Source: JBBPZA01 sp963797015 | GTDB taxonomy: Bacteria > Actinomycetota > Thermoleophilia > Solirubrobacterales > Solirubrobacteraceae | Assembly (NCBI GenBank): GCA_963797015.1 | Contig: CAWCNV010000007.1 | Coordinates: 124,001 to 188,000 of the forward strand | Length of the DNA: 64,000 nt | Direction: 5' to 3' | The notes under the pieces: generated by a model | What the model saw: the letters and a program-made list of their open reading frames with translations, nothing else | The model's database searches: none | Told to the model about the DNA's origin: nothing | Shown here: piece by piece, positions 55,374-63,906 of the stretch | Position numbering within the stretch: the stretch's first letter is position 1 | Layout: the number at the start of each line of letters is the position of its first letter | Program-made: the position numbers and the translations under genes

Positions 55374-56390
55374 ATGAGCGGGGGCAACGTGGGACCCGCC
55401 GAGCCCAGAGGGGAAGCGGACCTGCGCGTCGCTTACGATCATCGTCCAACAGCCGACCGACGCGGAGTCGGGCGCTACGCGCGCGAGCTGCTCGAAGGCC
55501 TCCGGTCGATCGGCGCGGGTGATGTCGTGGAGACCCACCGTCCGCGCGGCGCCGCGGTCTATCACTCGCCGTGGGTCGACGGAGCCCTGCTGCGTTCGCC
55601 ATGCCCGATGGTCGTCACCCTCCACGACCTCGTGCCTCTCAAGCGTTGGGGCGAGTACCTGCGGACCGGCTCGCGCTTCAGGCTGCGCTACCTCGCCGTG
55701 CAGCGCGCCGTACGCGTGATCGTCCCGACCGAGGCGGTGGCCGCGGACGCCGAGGAGCGGCTGACCATCGGCCGCGAGCGCCTCGCCGTGATCCCCGGCG
55801 CGCGGGCGCGCTGCTTCGAGCCCCGTCCGGCCGACGAGGTGGCCCGCGTGCGCGAGCAGTACGGGCTTCCCGAGTGCTACCTGCTGTGGGTGGGCGGCCT
55901 CGAGCACCCCGATCCGCGCAAGCGCGTGGGCGAGCTCGCGCGCGTGGAGCGGACGCTCCCGCTGGTGCTCGTGGGCAAGACGGGCCGCTGGGCCCGCGAG
56001 CTGCCCGACGTCACCCTCACCGGCCACGTGCCCGACGACGATCTCGCCGCGATCTACACCGGCGCCCACGCGCTCACGATCCCGAGCGACGAGGAGGGCT
56101 TCTCGCTTCCGGCCATCGAGGCGCTCGGGTGCGGCACGCCCGTCGCCGCGTCCGACGCGCCCGGGCTGCGCGAGGTGCTGGGCGACCGCGCGACGTTCGT
56201 CCCGTGCGACGACCTGGCGGCGCTGGTGGCCGCGGCGGAGGCCGCCGACCACCCGGCCCCGGACCCGCCCGCGTGGACGTGGGAGGACGTCGCCGCCGCG
56301 ACGTGGGAGGTCTACGAGCATGCGGCCGCCGCGCGCGGCCCGGCCGTCCCGCGCGGGAGCTCCCAGCCGGCCGTGCGCGGCCTGCTCTAG
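55374..56390 (+). CDS. GT4-family glycosyltransferase
   Basis: 338 aa. VAYDHRPTADRRGVGRYARELLEGL is the N-terminal loop of GT4 mannosyl or rhamnosyl transferases; MVVTLHDLVPLKRWG, VIVPTEAVAADAEERL and YLLWVGGLEHPDPRKRV follow; IYTGAHALTIPSDEEGFSLPAIEALGCGTPVAAS holds the donor-binding acids in two pieces. Cytosolic. It has its own promoter and is followed by the repeats at 56,397. Specificity unknown. Confidence 0.84.
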   Translation: MSGGNVGPAEPRGEADLRVAYDHRPTADRRGVGRYARELLEGLRSIGAGDVVETHRPRGAAVYHSPWVDGALLRSPCPMVVTLHDLVPLKRWGEYLRTGSRFRLRYLAVQRAVRVIVPTEAVAADAEERLTIGRERLAVIPGARARCFEPRPADEVARVREQYGLPECYLLWVGGLEHPDPRKRVGELARVERTLPLVLVGKTGRWARELPDVTLTGHVPDDDLAAIYTGAHALTIPSDEEGFSLPAIEALGCGTPVAASDAPGLREVLGDRATFVPCDDLAALVAAAEAADHPAPDPPAWTWEDVAAATWEVYEHAAAARGPAVPRGSSQPAVRGLL

Positions 56391-56396
56391 CCGGCT

Positions 56397-56520
56397 GCCC
56401 CGCTCGACGCGGTCGCGAGCTTTCCCCCTAGTCGGCGCCCCGCTCGACGCGGTCGCGAGCTTCTCCCCCTAGTGGGCGCCCCGCTCGACGCCCGCCGCGA
56501 GCTTCCCGCCCTAGTAGGCG
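56397..56520. repeat. three tandem 40-42 bp repeats between convergent genes
   Basis: Units start at 56397, 56437 and 56478, each beginning GCCCCGCTCGACG and ending near CCCCTAG or CCCTAGT; a partial fourth begins at 56520. Units differ by a few bases and grow by one base each (40, 41, 42). The third overlaps the stop codon of the minus-strand glycosylphosphotransferase, and the CTA stop triplet recurs in each copy. Confidence 0.8.
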
Positions 56521-57977
56521 CCCCTCCGCGTGACCACCGCGGGGAGCGTCTTGATCATGATGCTGAGGTCGAGGAACACCGACCAGCGCTCGAGGTAGAG
56601 GAAGTCGAGCCGCACCAGGTCGTCGAAGTCCAGCTCCGAGCGCCCCGAGATCTGCCACAGGCCGGTGATCCCGGGCAGCACGAGGTAGCGCTTCTTGTGC
56701 CAGTCCTCGAGCCGGTCGAAGTCGCGCATCGGCAGCGGGCGCGGCCCGACCAGGGACATCTCGCCGCGCAGCACGTTCACGAGTTGCGGAAGCTCGTCGA
56801 GGGAGAAGCGGCGCAGGAAGCGCCCCAGCGGGGTCAGGCGCGGGTCGTCGCGGATCTTGAACAGGGGCCCCGAGGCCTCGTTGGCGGCCTCGAGCTCTGT
56901 CTGGATCTGCTCGGCGTCGGTGCGCATGGTGCGGAACTTCAGGCACGCGAACGGGGAACCTCCGATGCCGGGCCGGATCGAGCGGTACAGGAGCGGCCCC
57001 CGCGAGCTGAGCGCGACGGCCATCGCGGTGGCGGCGATCACCGGCGACAGGACGAGCAGCAGCAAACTCGCCACGACGACGTCGAAGGTCCGCTTGAGCA
57101 CGTAGTCGAAGCCCTGGAACACGGGCGGCTTGAGCTCGAACAGCGGCACCGACTGGCCGGGCACGAACTCGGCCCGCGACATCAGGATCTCCATCGTCGA
57201 CGGCGCGATGCGCACGGTCACCCCGCGCGCGTGACAGCGGTCGACGAGGTCGAAGGCGCGCTCCTGGGGAAAGTCGGGGTCGGCGATGATGACCTCCTCG
57301 ACGCGCTGGGTCACCACCACCGCGCTGAGCTCCTCGAGTCGCCCGAGCGAGCGCAGCCCGTTGTCGGGCCGCGGCTCGAGCGAGATGTAGCCGACGATCT
57401 CGACCGGCTCGCCGTCGCGCTCGCCCAGCGCATGCGCCACCGCGTCGATGTGGTCGCCCGAGCCCACCAGCATCGTGCGGCGCCGGTAGCCGGCCGCGCG
57501 CAGCAGCCAGCTCGTCACGCGCTCGTACAGATAGCGCGCGCCGGCCACATAGACGGTGGCGACGAACAGCCCGCCGTAGAAGATGTAATAGCTCTGGAAA
57601 CGCTGCCCCGAGGCGAGCGCGTAGACGAGGGCGACGAGCATGACCTGGAACAGCGAGGCGACGATCCGCGACAGGCCGGGGCGCTGGACGCGCGCGGCGT
57701 AGAGCGAGGAGCGCGCGAACAACAGGACGGTGACGAGGTAGACGAACGGGAAGTAGTCGTTGGTGAGGTTGACCGACCCGTGTATGTCCGGCTCGCCGCG
57801 CACCACGGTCCTCAGGTAGAGCGCCGTGAAGATCGCGGCGTAGACCGCGACGTAGTCGACGGCGAGCATCGACGCGACGCGCGAGGCGCGGCGCAGGGTC
57901 TCCATGCGGAGCAGGAACGAGAGCGCGGGCGGGCGCCTGCGTCGCACGTCGTGATTGCGAAGCGGGATGGGGGTCAC
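56511..57977 (-). CDS. polyprenyl-phosphate glycosylphosphotransferase
   Basis: 488 aa from GTG 57977. N-terminal membrane segments (VDYVAVYAAIFTALYL, FVYLVTVLLFARSSLYA, and two more), a central Rossmann-like domain (MLVGSGDHIDAVAHALGER), then the catalytic bacterial sugar transferase domain: VLKRTFDVVVASLLLLVLSP, LLYRSIRPGIGGSPFACLKFRTM, RFSLDELPQLVNVLRGEMSLVGPRPL (in parts) and LPGITGLWQISGRSEL. Intact counterpart of the frameshifted gene at 13,043. It loads the first sugar phosphate on undecaprenyl phosphate. Likely divergent from the flippase at 58,248. Confidence 0.88.
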   Translation of the reverse strand: MTPIPLRNHDVRRRRPPALSFLLRMETLRRASRVASMLAVDYVAVYAAIFTALYLRTVVRGEPDIHGSVNLTNDYFPFVYLVTVLLFARSSLYAARVQRPGLSRIVASLFQVMLVALVYALASGQRFQSYYIFYGGLFVATVYVAGARYLYERVTSWLLRAAGYRRRTMLVGSGDHIDAVAHALGERDGEPVEIVGYISLEPRPDNGLRSLGRLEELSAVVVTQRVEEVIIADPDFPQERAFDLVDRCHARGVTVRIAPSTMEILMSRAEFVPGQSVPLFELKPPVFQGFDYVLKRTFDVVVASLLLLVLSPVIAATAMAVALSSRGPLLYRSIRPGIGGSPFACLKFRTMRTDAEQIQTELEAANEASGPLFKIRDDPRLTPLGRFLRRFSLDELPQLVNVLRGEMSLVGPRPLPMRDFDRLEDWHKKRYLVLPGITGLWQISGRSELDFDDLVRLDFLYLERWSVFLDLSIMIKTLPAVVTRRGAY

Positions 57978-58247
57978 CTTCGCGTCGGACGCAGCGGAAT
58001 GATCCGCGGCCTCTTTGACAGCCCTGTCGATTTTCGCAACCCCTTCTGGCAACCGCGCTCCCTGAAACGATGTAACGACCGCGAAGGCCGGTTGTCGCGC
58101 GGTAGTGCAACGACAAGGCCCCCAACACAGCGCTCGTGTCCCGGGCGAGCCGCAACAGCCTAGCGCCGCTCGGCGCCCGCGTGCATCGTCAACCCAAATC
58201 GACGGACGTTCGAGCGCCGGCGCGGCGCCCGCCCGACCGGTCACCAT

Positions 58248-59759
58248 GTGCCCGTGAGCGCCGCGGTCAGCGACCAGGGACGACCACAGGAGCGTCCCGC
58301 CGCCCGGCGCGTGGCGCGCAACGCCGCGCTGCGCGCTGCGGCCGAGGTGGTGGGCAAGCTGGGCACGGTCCTGCTGTTCGCCGTGATCGCGCGGCGCCTG
58401 GGCGCGAGCGTGCTCGGCGACTACGTGTTCGCCACCTCGCTCGCGCAGATCGTGTGGGCGATCGCCGGCTTCGGCCTGGACCGCATGATGCTGCGCGACA
58501 TCGCCCGCGACCGCGGCGCGATCGACCGTGAGTTCTTCGACATAACCGTGCTCAAGGCGCTCGCCGGGATCACGGGCGTGGGCATCGCTGCCGGCGCCGT
58601 CGCGCTGCTGGGCTACTCGGAGCGCGTCATCGCGCTCGTGGCCATCGTCGGCGTGACGCTCGTGCTGGGCATGGTGCTGGCCAGCCCGCAGATCGTCTTC
58701 CAGGCCTATGAGCGCATGGAGTACTACTTCTACTCGCAGGTGCCCAACAAGCTGCTCGCGGCGCTCGCCGGGCTCGCCGTGGTGCTGGCCGGCGGCACGA
58801 TCGTCGCCGTCGCGTGGTCGCTGCTGGCCGCCGCGGTGGTCAGCGTGGTGGTCGGGATGTGGCTCCTGTACCGCAACTTCGCGCGCCCCCAGGTCCGGAT
58901 CGCACCGCGCGGGTGGCCCGGCGTGATCCGGTCGTCCACCCCGTTCGGCCTCCAGGAGGTGTTCGGCCAGATCGTGTTCCGGATCGACATCGTGCTGCTC
59001 TCGCTGCTCTCGAGCGCGACGGTCGTCGGCTTCTACGGCGCCAGCTACCGGCTGCTCGAGGCGACGCTGTTCCTCGCCTGGTCGGTCGGCACCTCGGTGC
59101 TGCCGATGTTCTCCTACCTCAAGCCTGGCGACTCGCCGTCGCTGGCCGAGGTCTACGAGGGATCGCTCAAGCTGATCACGGTCGTGATGGTGCCGATCGC
59201 GGTCCCGCTGCTCGTGTGCGCGAGCGCGATCATCGACCTGGTCTACGGCCTCCCGCAGTACGAGGCGAGCGTCGACGTGCTGCGCTGGCTGGCCTTCGCG
59301 ATCGTGGCCTTCGGCGCCGGCCACATCGCGGGGATCCTGGTCCTGGTGCGCCGGCGCGGGCGACTCACGGTGTACGGGACCGCCTTCTGCGCGGTCTTCA
59401 ACATCGTTCTCAACCTCGTCCTCATCCCGCCCTACGGGGCAAACGGCGCCGCGGCCGCGACGCTGGCCACCGAGATCGTGCTCGCGTCGATCGCGATCGT
59501 GCTGGCGCGGCGTCCGGTCGGCTGGCCCTCACCCTGGCGCGTCGCCGGCGGCCCGTTCGTCGCCGGCGCGGCGATGGCGGGCGCGATGCTCCCCTTCGCC
59601 GGCTCGCTGGCCATCGCCCTGCCGCTCGGCGTCGTCGTGTACCTCGCCGTGCTCTACGGCTTCGAGCGGCGCTCTCTGGGCGGCGACGCCGACTTCGTCC
59701 GCAGCCTGCTCCGCAGCCGCGCCGGATCGGCGGCCACCGAGCCCCCGATAGACGCCTAG
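58248..59759 (+). CDS. Wzx-like polysaccharide flippase
   Basis: 503 aa. RRVARNAALRAAAEVVGKLG is the usual basic N-terminus; LLFAVIARRLGASVLGDYVF is the first membrane pair; about fourteen segments in all. FGQIVFRIDIVLLSLLSSATVVGFYGASYRLLEATLF, quoted in parts, is very like the flippase at 25,179. It moves lipid-linked repeat units outward. GTG 58248 or GTG 58254 is the start. It sits opposite the glycosylphosphotransferase, as initiation and export genes of one pathway would. Confidence 0.86.
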   Translation: MPVSAAVSDQGRPQERPAARRVARNAALRAAAEVVGKLGTVLLFAVIARRLGASVLGDYVFATSLAQIVWAIAGFGLDRMMLRDIARDRGAIDREFFDITVLKALAGITGVGIAAGAVALLGYSERVIALVAIVGVTLVLGMVLASPQIVFQAYERMEYYFYSQVPNKLLAALAGLAVVLAGGTIVAVAWSLLAAAVVSVVVGMWLLYRNFARPQVRIAPRGWPGVIRSSTPFGLQEVFGQIVFRIDIVLLSLLSSATVVGFYGASYRLLEATLFLAWSVGTSVLPMFSYLKPGDSPSLAEVYEGSLKLITVVMVPIAVPLLVCASAIIDLVYGLPQYEASVDVLRWLAFAIVAFGAGHIAGILVLVRRRGRLTVYGTAFCAVFNIVLNLVLIPPYGANGAAAATLATEIVLASIAIVLARRPVGWPSPWRVAGGPFVAGAAMAGAMLPFAGSLAIALPLGVVVYLAVLYGFERRSLGGDADFVRSLLRSRAGSAATEPPIDA

Positions 59760-59811
59760 GCACGAGCCGACGATTCGGCCACTTGCGCCGAGCGGCGCCC
59801 GCGTGACGCTC

Positions 59812-59817
59812 TACCAT
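59812..59817 (+). promoter_or_regulatory. -10 box TACCAT, leaderless start
   Basis: TACCAT plus 8 bases precedes TTG 59826. It supports this unusual start codon, which also gives a complete Tat signal. Confidence 0.5.
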
Positions 59818-59825
59818 CCAGCGGC

Positions 59826-61817
59826 TTGGGTCCTCGGGAAAGCAACGAAGGCGGCACGGAGGACGACCGCCAGGTCTCCCGGCGCCGCTTCCTCCAGGGA
59901 GCGGCCGGAGCAGCGGTTGGAGCGGTTGCCGGCCGCTACCTGCCGGCCACGCAGCCCGCGCTGGCGGCCGGGATCACCTGCCCGAACCCGAACCCGATCG
60001 TCAACGAGAATCGCTGCACGACGAGCGGCTGGAGCCCCGGCTTCCAGATGGCCGCGGGGACGTACAGCGGAAGCGTCTCGGGCTGGGCCAGCGCCAGCAG
60101 CGTCAACCGCGGTCAGCCGATCGACATCCGCCTGATCCACTACGGAGCGCCGATCTCGAACGTCACCCTGCAGGTCTATCGCCTCGGCTGCTACGGCGGA
60201 AGGGGGGGCCGGCTCGTGGCCCTCGCGGTCGCACCGGTCACCACCAATCCCTCATGGACGCCCCCCGACGTCTACGGACGCGGGCGATTCGACAACGGCG
60301 CCGTGCCGGTGGCGGTCACGCTGGGCGCCGGCAACACCGCGGTCGCGACCGCCGTGTCAGGCGTCTACATCGTGAAGATCGTGTGGAACGAGAGCGGAGC
60401 CACGCGCTCCAACCAGATCGTCTACGTGGTGCGCGACGACGCGCGCAAGCGGGACCTGCTCGTGGCCATGCCGACCAACACCTGGCAGGCCTACAACAAC
60501 TGGGGCGGCAAGTCGCTCTACTACTACAACTCCAACGGCCCGCCGGACGGCGCGCCGCTGATCTTCGACCAGGAGATGGGTGGCGGCTCCAAGGCCCTGA
60601 AGGTGTCCCACGAGCGCCCCTACGCGAATGTCTACTCGGACTACAACTGGGTCCTGCGCACGGAGTTCCCGCTCATCTACTGGCTCGAGGCGAGCGGCTA
60701 CGACCTGGCCTACACAGACGACGTCGCCGTGCACCGCGACGGCTCACAGCTGCTGCCGGCCAAGACCAAGACGTACGTGGTCGCCGGCCACAGCGAGTAC
60801 TGGACCAAGGAGATGTTCGACAACGTCGAGACGGCTCGCAACGCGGGCACCAACATCGCCTCCTTCAGCGCCAACACCTGCTACTGGAAGGTCCGCTACG
60901 AGGACAACGAGCGCACCGTGGCGTGCTTCAAGACGATCGAGAACCAGGGCTCGAGCCCCGTCCCGGGTCCGAGCATCACGCCCGATCAGGCCACCGGAGC
61001 CGGCTTCGGCTGCAACGACTTCGGGCCCGAGTCGGTCTCGAACGGGCAGCGCCGTTCCTCGGTCGACCCGCTGGGGCCGGCGGGCGCCTACACCGGCGGC
61101 GGCGACGCGCGTCCCGACTACGCCACCACGACCTTCCGCGACACCGGCGAGCCCGCGGGGGGGTCGAGCACGCCCGCCAACAACAGCGCGAATACCACCG
61201 GCGCCGGCCACGGCGCCGGGCGCGTGGGCCCCGGCCGGCCCGAGTCGAACCTCTTCGGGATCCTCTACATCGGCGACGACGACGCCGTGTCCTACGGGCT
61301 GAAGGTGCCGGCGGGCACCGGCAACGGCGGCGAGTTCGGCGCCCATCCGGCGTGGCGCTTCACCGACGTCACGACCGCGGGCACGACAGTAGGCACCAAC
61401 TACGTCGGCTGGGAGTGGGACGCGATCCCGCGCGCGGGCATCTACTGGCCCGCCTTCGGCTCGCTGCCGGTGCCGGTGAACCAGATCAAGCGCATCTCGG
61501 ACACGCTGCCCACCGGCTCGGGCCGCAGCTATCTCCGCGACCTCGGCCGCGAGCGCGCCACCACGCCTCCCCCCTGGCAGCCCGCGACCACCCAGGCCGT
61601 GACCTGGACGCACCCCGGCGGCGCGCGCGTCTTCGCCGCGGGAACGATCCAGTGGTCCTGGGGCCTGGGCCCGCACTTCCTCAACAGCTTCGACTCCAAC
61701 TACGAGGCGGCCCGCACCGACTCCTCCACGCTGCGCATGCGCCAGGCGACGACCAACATCCTCAAGGACATGGGGGTCGTGCCGGCGACGCCGGCGGCGG
61801 ACATCCGTTTGAGCTAG
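59826..61817 (+). CDS. Tat-exported protein, N,N-dimethylformamidase beta-subunit-like domain
   Basis: 663 aa. Twin-arginine signal SRRRFLQGAAGAAVGAVAG at 18-36 with a cut near ALAAG (about 49). An N-terminal beta-rich domain (QPIDIRLIHYGAPISNVTLQV, SGVYIVKIVW) precedes a large domain with QAYNNWGGKSLYYYN, SHERPYANVYSDYN, IYWLEASGYDLAYTDD, AGHSEYWTKEMFD and SFSANTCYWKVRYED; this set matches the DMFase beta C-terminal-like family. Several Trp/Tyr-rich motifs and a Gly/Asn linker (ANNSANTTGAGHGAG) follow. Folded export suggests a cofactor or metal. The real substrate is unknown; sugar amide or glycan binding is possible. Confidence 0.72.
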   Translation: MGPRESNEGGTEDDRQVSRRRFLQGAAGAAVGAVAGRYLPATQPALAAGITCPNPNPIVNENRCTTSGWSPGFQMAAGTYSGSVSGWASASSVNRGQPIDIRLIHYGAPISNVTLQVYRLGCYGGRGGRLVALAVAPVTTNPSWTPPDVYGRGRFDNGAVPVAVTLGAGNTAVATAVSGVYIVKIVWNESGATRSNQIVYVVRDDARKRDLLVAMPTNTWQAYNNWGGKSLYYYNSNGPPDGAPLIFDQEMGGGSKALKVSHERPYANVYSDYNWVLRTEFPLIYWLEASGYDLAYTDDVAVHRDGSQLLPAKTKTYVVAGHSEYWTKEMFDNVETARNAGTNIASFSANTCYWKVRYEDNERTVACFKTIENQGSSPVPGPSITPDQATGAGFGCNDFGPESVSNGQRRSSVDPLGPAGAYTGGGDARPDYATTTFRDTGEPAGGSSTPANNSANTTGAGHGAGRVGPGRPESNLFGILYIGDDDAVSYGLKVPAGTGNGGEFGAHPAWRFTDVTTAGTTVGTNYVGWEWDAIPRAGIYWPAFGSLPVPVNQIKRISDTLPTGSGRSYLRDLGRERATTPPPWQPATTQAVTWTHPGGARVFAAGTIQWSWGLGPHFLNSFDSNYEAARTDSSTLRMRQATTNILKDMGVVPATPAADIRLS

Positions 61818-61835
61818 GCGCGGCGGCTGGGGCTC

Positions 61836-61887
61836 GGCTCGGGCGGTGGGGTCGCGGCTGGCGCTTGGCTCGGGCGGTGGGGTCGCG
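61836..61887. repeat. 21-bp direct repeat between convergent genes
   Basis: The 21-base block beginning GGCTCGGGCGGTGGGGTCG occurs at 61836-61856 and again at 61867-61887, 10 bases apart. It lies in the 114-base gap between the DMFase-like gene and the GT-C-like gene. Role unknown. Confidence 0.6.
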
Positions 61888-61931
61888 CCCGCCGGGTGAA
61901 CGGCAGGAGCGCGGCTCCGGGCGGCGCTGCC

Positions 61932-63893
61932 TCACGCCCCCGGCCGCCGCTCGAACACCGTGAAGGCCTGCGACGGCATCGAGTTGCGCGGGGGGTGGGT
62001 CACGTCGCCGAAGACGGCGATCGTGCGATAGGCGCGGCGCACGTAGGCCATCAGGACGCGGTTGTAGTCGACGCCGATCTGCGGGTAGCCGTACTGGTCG
62101 AAGCGCCGCGCGCCGAGCACGACGAGCGGCGTCCGCTGGCGCTCGAGGCGCGCGATCGCCTCGAGCTCGTCGGCCTTCGAGTCGAGCGTGCCCGGTAGGA
62201 ACGTGATCTCGTAGAGGGCGGGGCGGCGGGCGGTGAAGAAGTAGAGGCCGGGGTCGTCCGGGAGCGCGAGCAGGGTCGAGTCGCGCGGGCTGCGCGCAAG
62301 GACGAGGTCGACGGTGCGCTGGATCTCGCGCGCCGCCGGCTGGCGCGCGAGATAGGTCCCGCGCAGGGTCCGGACCGGCGCGTCCTGCTTGCGGTACAGG
62401 CCCACCCAGGCGTGGACGACCAGCGCGAAGGCGCAGACGGCCATCGCCAGGATCACCGTGTCGCGCGCCTTGGGCCGGCGCCGCACCACCCAGCGCGCGC
62501 CGATCGCCGCCACCAGCAGCGGCAATGCCGCGTAGTAGGTCGCGTAGATGTCCGTCGTGAAGTCGTTGTAGGCGCGAATCGCGAACGCGGCGGCGCCCAG
62601 GAGCAGGGCCGCGTCGGCGGGCCAGTCGCCGCCCAGCGGCGAACGCTCGCGGCGCACGAAGGCGCGCGCCCCCAGCGCGAAGGCGACGAAGGCCGCGACC
62701 GGTAGCCAGCTCATCGGCAGCAGCAGCCGCACGCAGTCATCCTCGACCCGTCCGCGCGTGCCGGGGAAGGCGCCGAGCGCGCGCGAGGCGCCGTCGAGGA
62801 GCAGCAGCGAGCCCGCGAAGGCGGCCAGCGGCCACAGCGCGGCGATCCGGGCTGCGCCGTGGCGCTCGCGCACGTTCGGTGCGGCGACGACGAGCGCGGC
62901 GAACAGCCCCAGGAACGCCCATCCGCGGGCCAGCAGCCCGACGAGGCTCTCGAACGTGAAGGGAGCCCAGTCCGACTGGAAGCGGCCGCCCGACACGCGC
63001 GCGAAGTCGAGCGGGATCAGGCACTCGAAGAAGAAGCGATGGAAGCCGGCGACCGCGGCGAAGACGGCTAGCACGCCACCGCCGAGCACCAGCGCCGGGA
63101 CGAGCTGGGCGACCGCGAGCCGCAGCGCGGCGCGGCCGCCCTCGAAGCGCCACGCCCCGAGCACGGCGCCCGCGCCGATGGCGGCCGCCGCGATCACGAA
63201 CTCGGGCCGCGTGAGCAGGACGACGCCGGCGGCCGCCCCGGCCAGCCACGGCCGGCGGTACGCGAGGGCCAGCGCCTGCAGGAGCGTGAACAGGAGCCCG
63301 AAGGTCGCCGCGTTGGTGTGCGGCAGGACGAAGTTGAACAGCGTCCCCGAGAAGCCGATCGCCAGCAGCACCAGCGTCGCCAGGCCCGCGAGAACGGGGT
63401 CCAGCCAGCGGCGCGCGAGCGCGTGGAAGGCGGCGAGGATTGCTGCCGTCTGGGCCAGGCCGAAGCCGAAGGCGACGGTCAGGTTGGTGCCCAGCACGCG
63501 GAAGGCGGCGGCCAGCGCGTAGAGGCCGGCGGGTCCGTAGAAGTAGCGCAGCTGCTCGTAGGGGACGGTGCCGTGGGCGACGAGGTCGGCCGCCGTCAGG
63601 TCCGCGCCGGGGTCGAGCTCGGGATTGCCCCATCGCCGCCAGGTGAGCACCGTGAGCGCGGCGAAGGCCACCGCCAGGGCGGCGATCACACGCGCGTCCG
63701 GCGAGCGCAACCGGCCGGGCGCGTCGCCGAGAGCCGCGGGAGCGGCCGGCGCCCGCCGGGCGCCCCGCGTGCGCGTGCTCGTACGCGCCGCCGGCGCATC
63801 CCCCTCGCGCACGCTCGCGCCGCTCGAGCCCGAGGCGTCGGAGCGAAGGCCGGTCGCGGCCCGCGCGGCCAGGAATCGCAGGCGCGTCGGCAT
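61932..63893 (-). CDS. GT39-like integral membrane protein
   Basis: 653 aa from ATG 63893; an in-frame ATG at 63947 would overlap the upstream gene. A basic, disordered N-terminus (RTSTRTRGARRAPAAP) precedes about twelve membrane segments from residue 66: DARVIAALAVAFAALTVLTW, ELDPGADLTAADLVAHG in the first loop (possible catalytic acids), YFYGPAGLYALAAAFRVLG and FVLPHTNAATFGLLFTLL. The C-terminal domain (about 480-653) has LALPDDPGLYFFTARRPALYE and VLGARRFDQYGY. This matches GT-C polytopic transferases with a soluble tail. Donor and acceptor unknown. Confidence 0.75.
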   Translation of the reverse strand: MPTRLRFLAARAATGLRSDASGSSGASVREGDAPAARTSTRTRGARRAPAAPAALGDAPGRLRSPDARVIAALAVAFAALTVLTWRRWGNPELDPGADLTAADLVAHGTVPYEQLRYFYGPAGLYALAAAFRVLGTNLTVAFGFGLAQTAAILAAFHALARRWLDPVLAGLATLVLLAIGFSGTLFNFVLPHTNAATFGLLFTLLQALALAYRRPWLAGAAAGVVLLTRPEFVIAAAAIGAGAVLGAWRFEGGRAALRLAVAQLVPALVLGGGVLAVFAAVAGFHRFFFECLIPLDFARVSGGRFQSDWAPFTFESLVGLLARGWAFLGLFAALVVAAPNVRERHGAARIAALWPLAAFAGSLLLLDGASRALGAFPGTRGRVEDDCVRLLLPMSWLPVAAFVAFALGARAFVRRERSPLGGDWPADAALLLGAAAFAIRAYNDFTTDIYATYYAALPLLVAAIGARWVVRRRPKARDTVILAMAVCAFALVVHAWVGLYRKQDAPVRTLRGTYLARQPAAREIQRTVDLVLARSPRDSTLLALPDDPGLYFFTARRPALYEITFLPGTLDSKADELEAIARLERQRTPLVVLGARRFDQYGYPQIGVDYNRVLMAYVRRAYRTIAVFGDVTHPPRNSMPSQAFTVFERRPGA

Positions 63894-63906
63894 CAGCGGC
63901 GCAAGG

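Noticed and set aside
56397..56520. Possible CRISPR-like array
   Set aside because: Units are contiguous with no spacers, only three copies, and no cas gene is nearby.
57978..59324. Extension of the glycosylphosphotransferase frame far upstream, to 937 codons
   Set aside because: The extra part is Arg/His/Ala-rich noise opposite the flippase gene; homology starts after GTG 57977.
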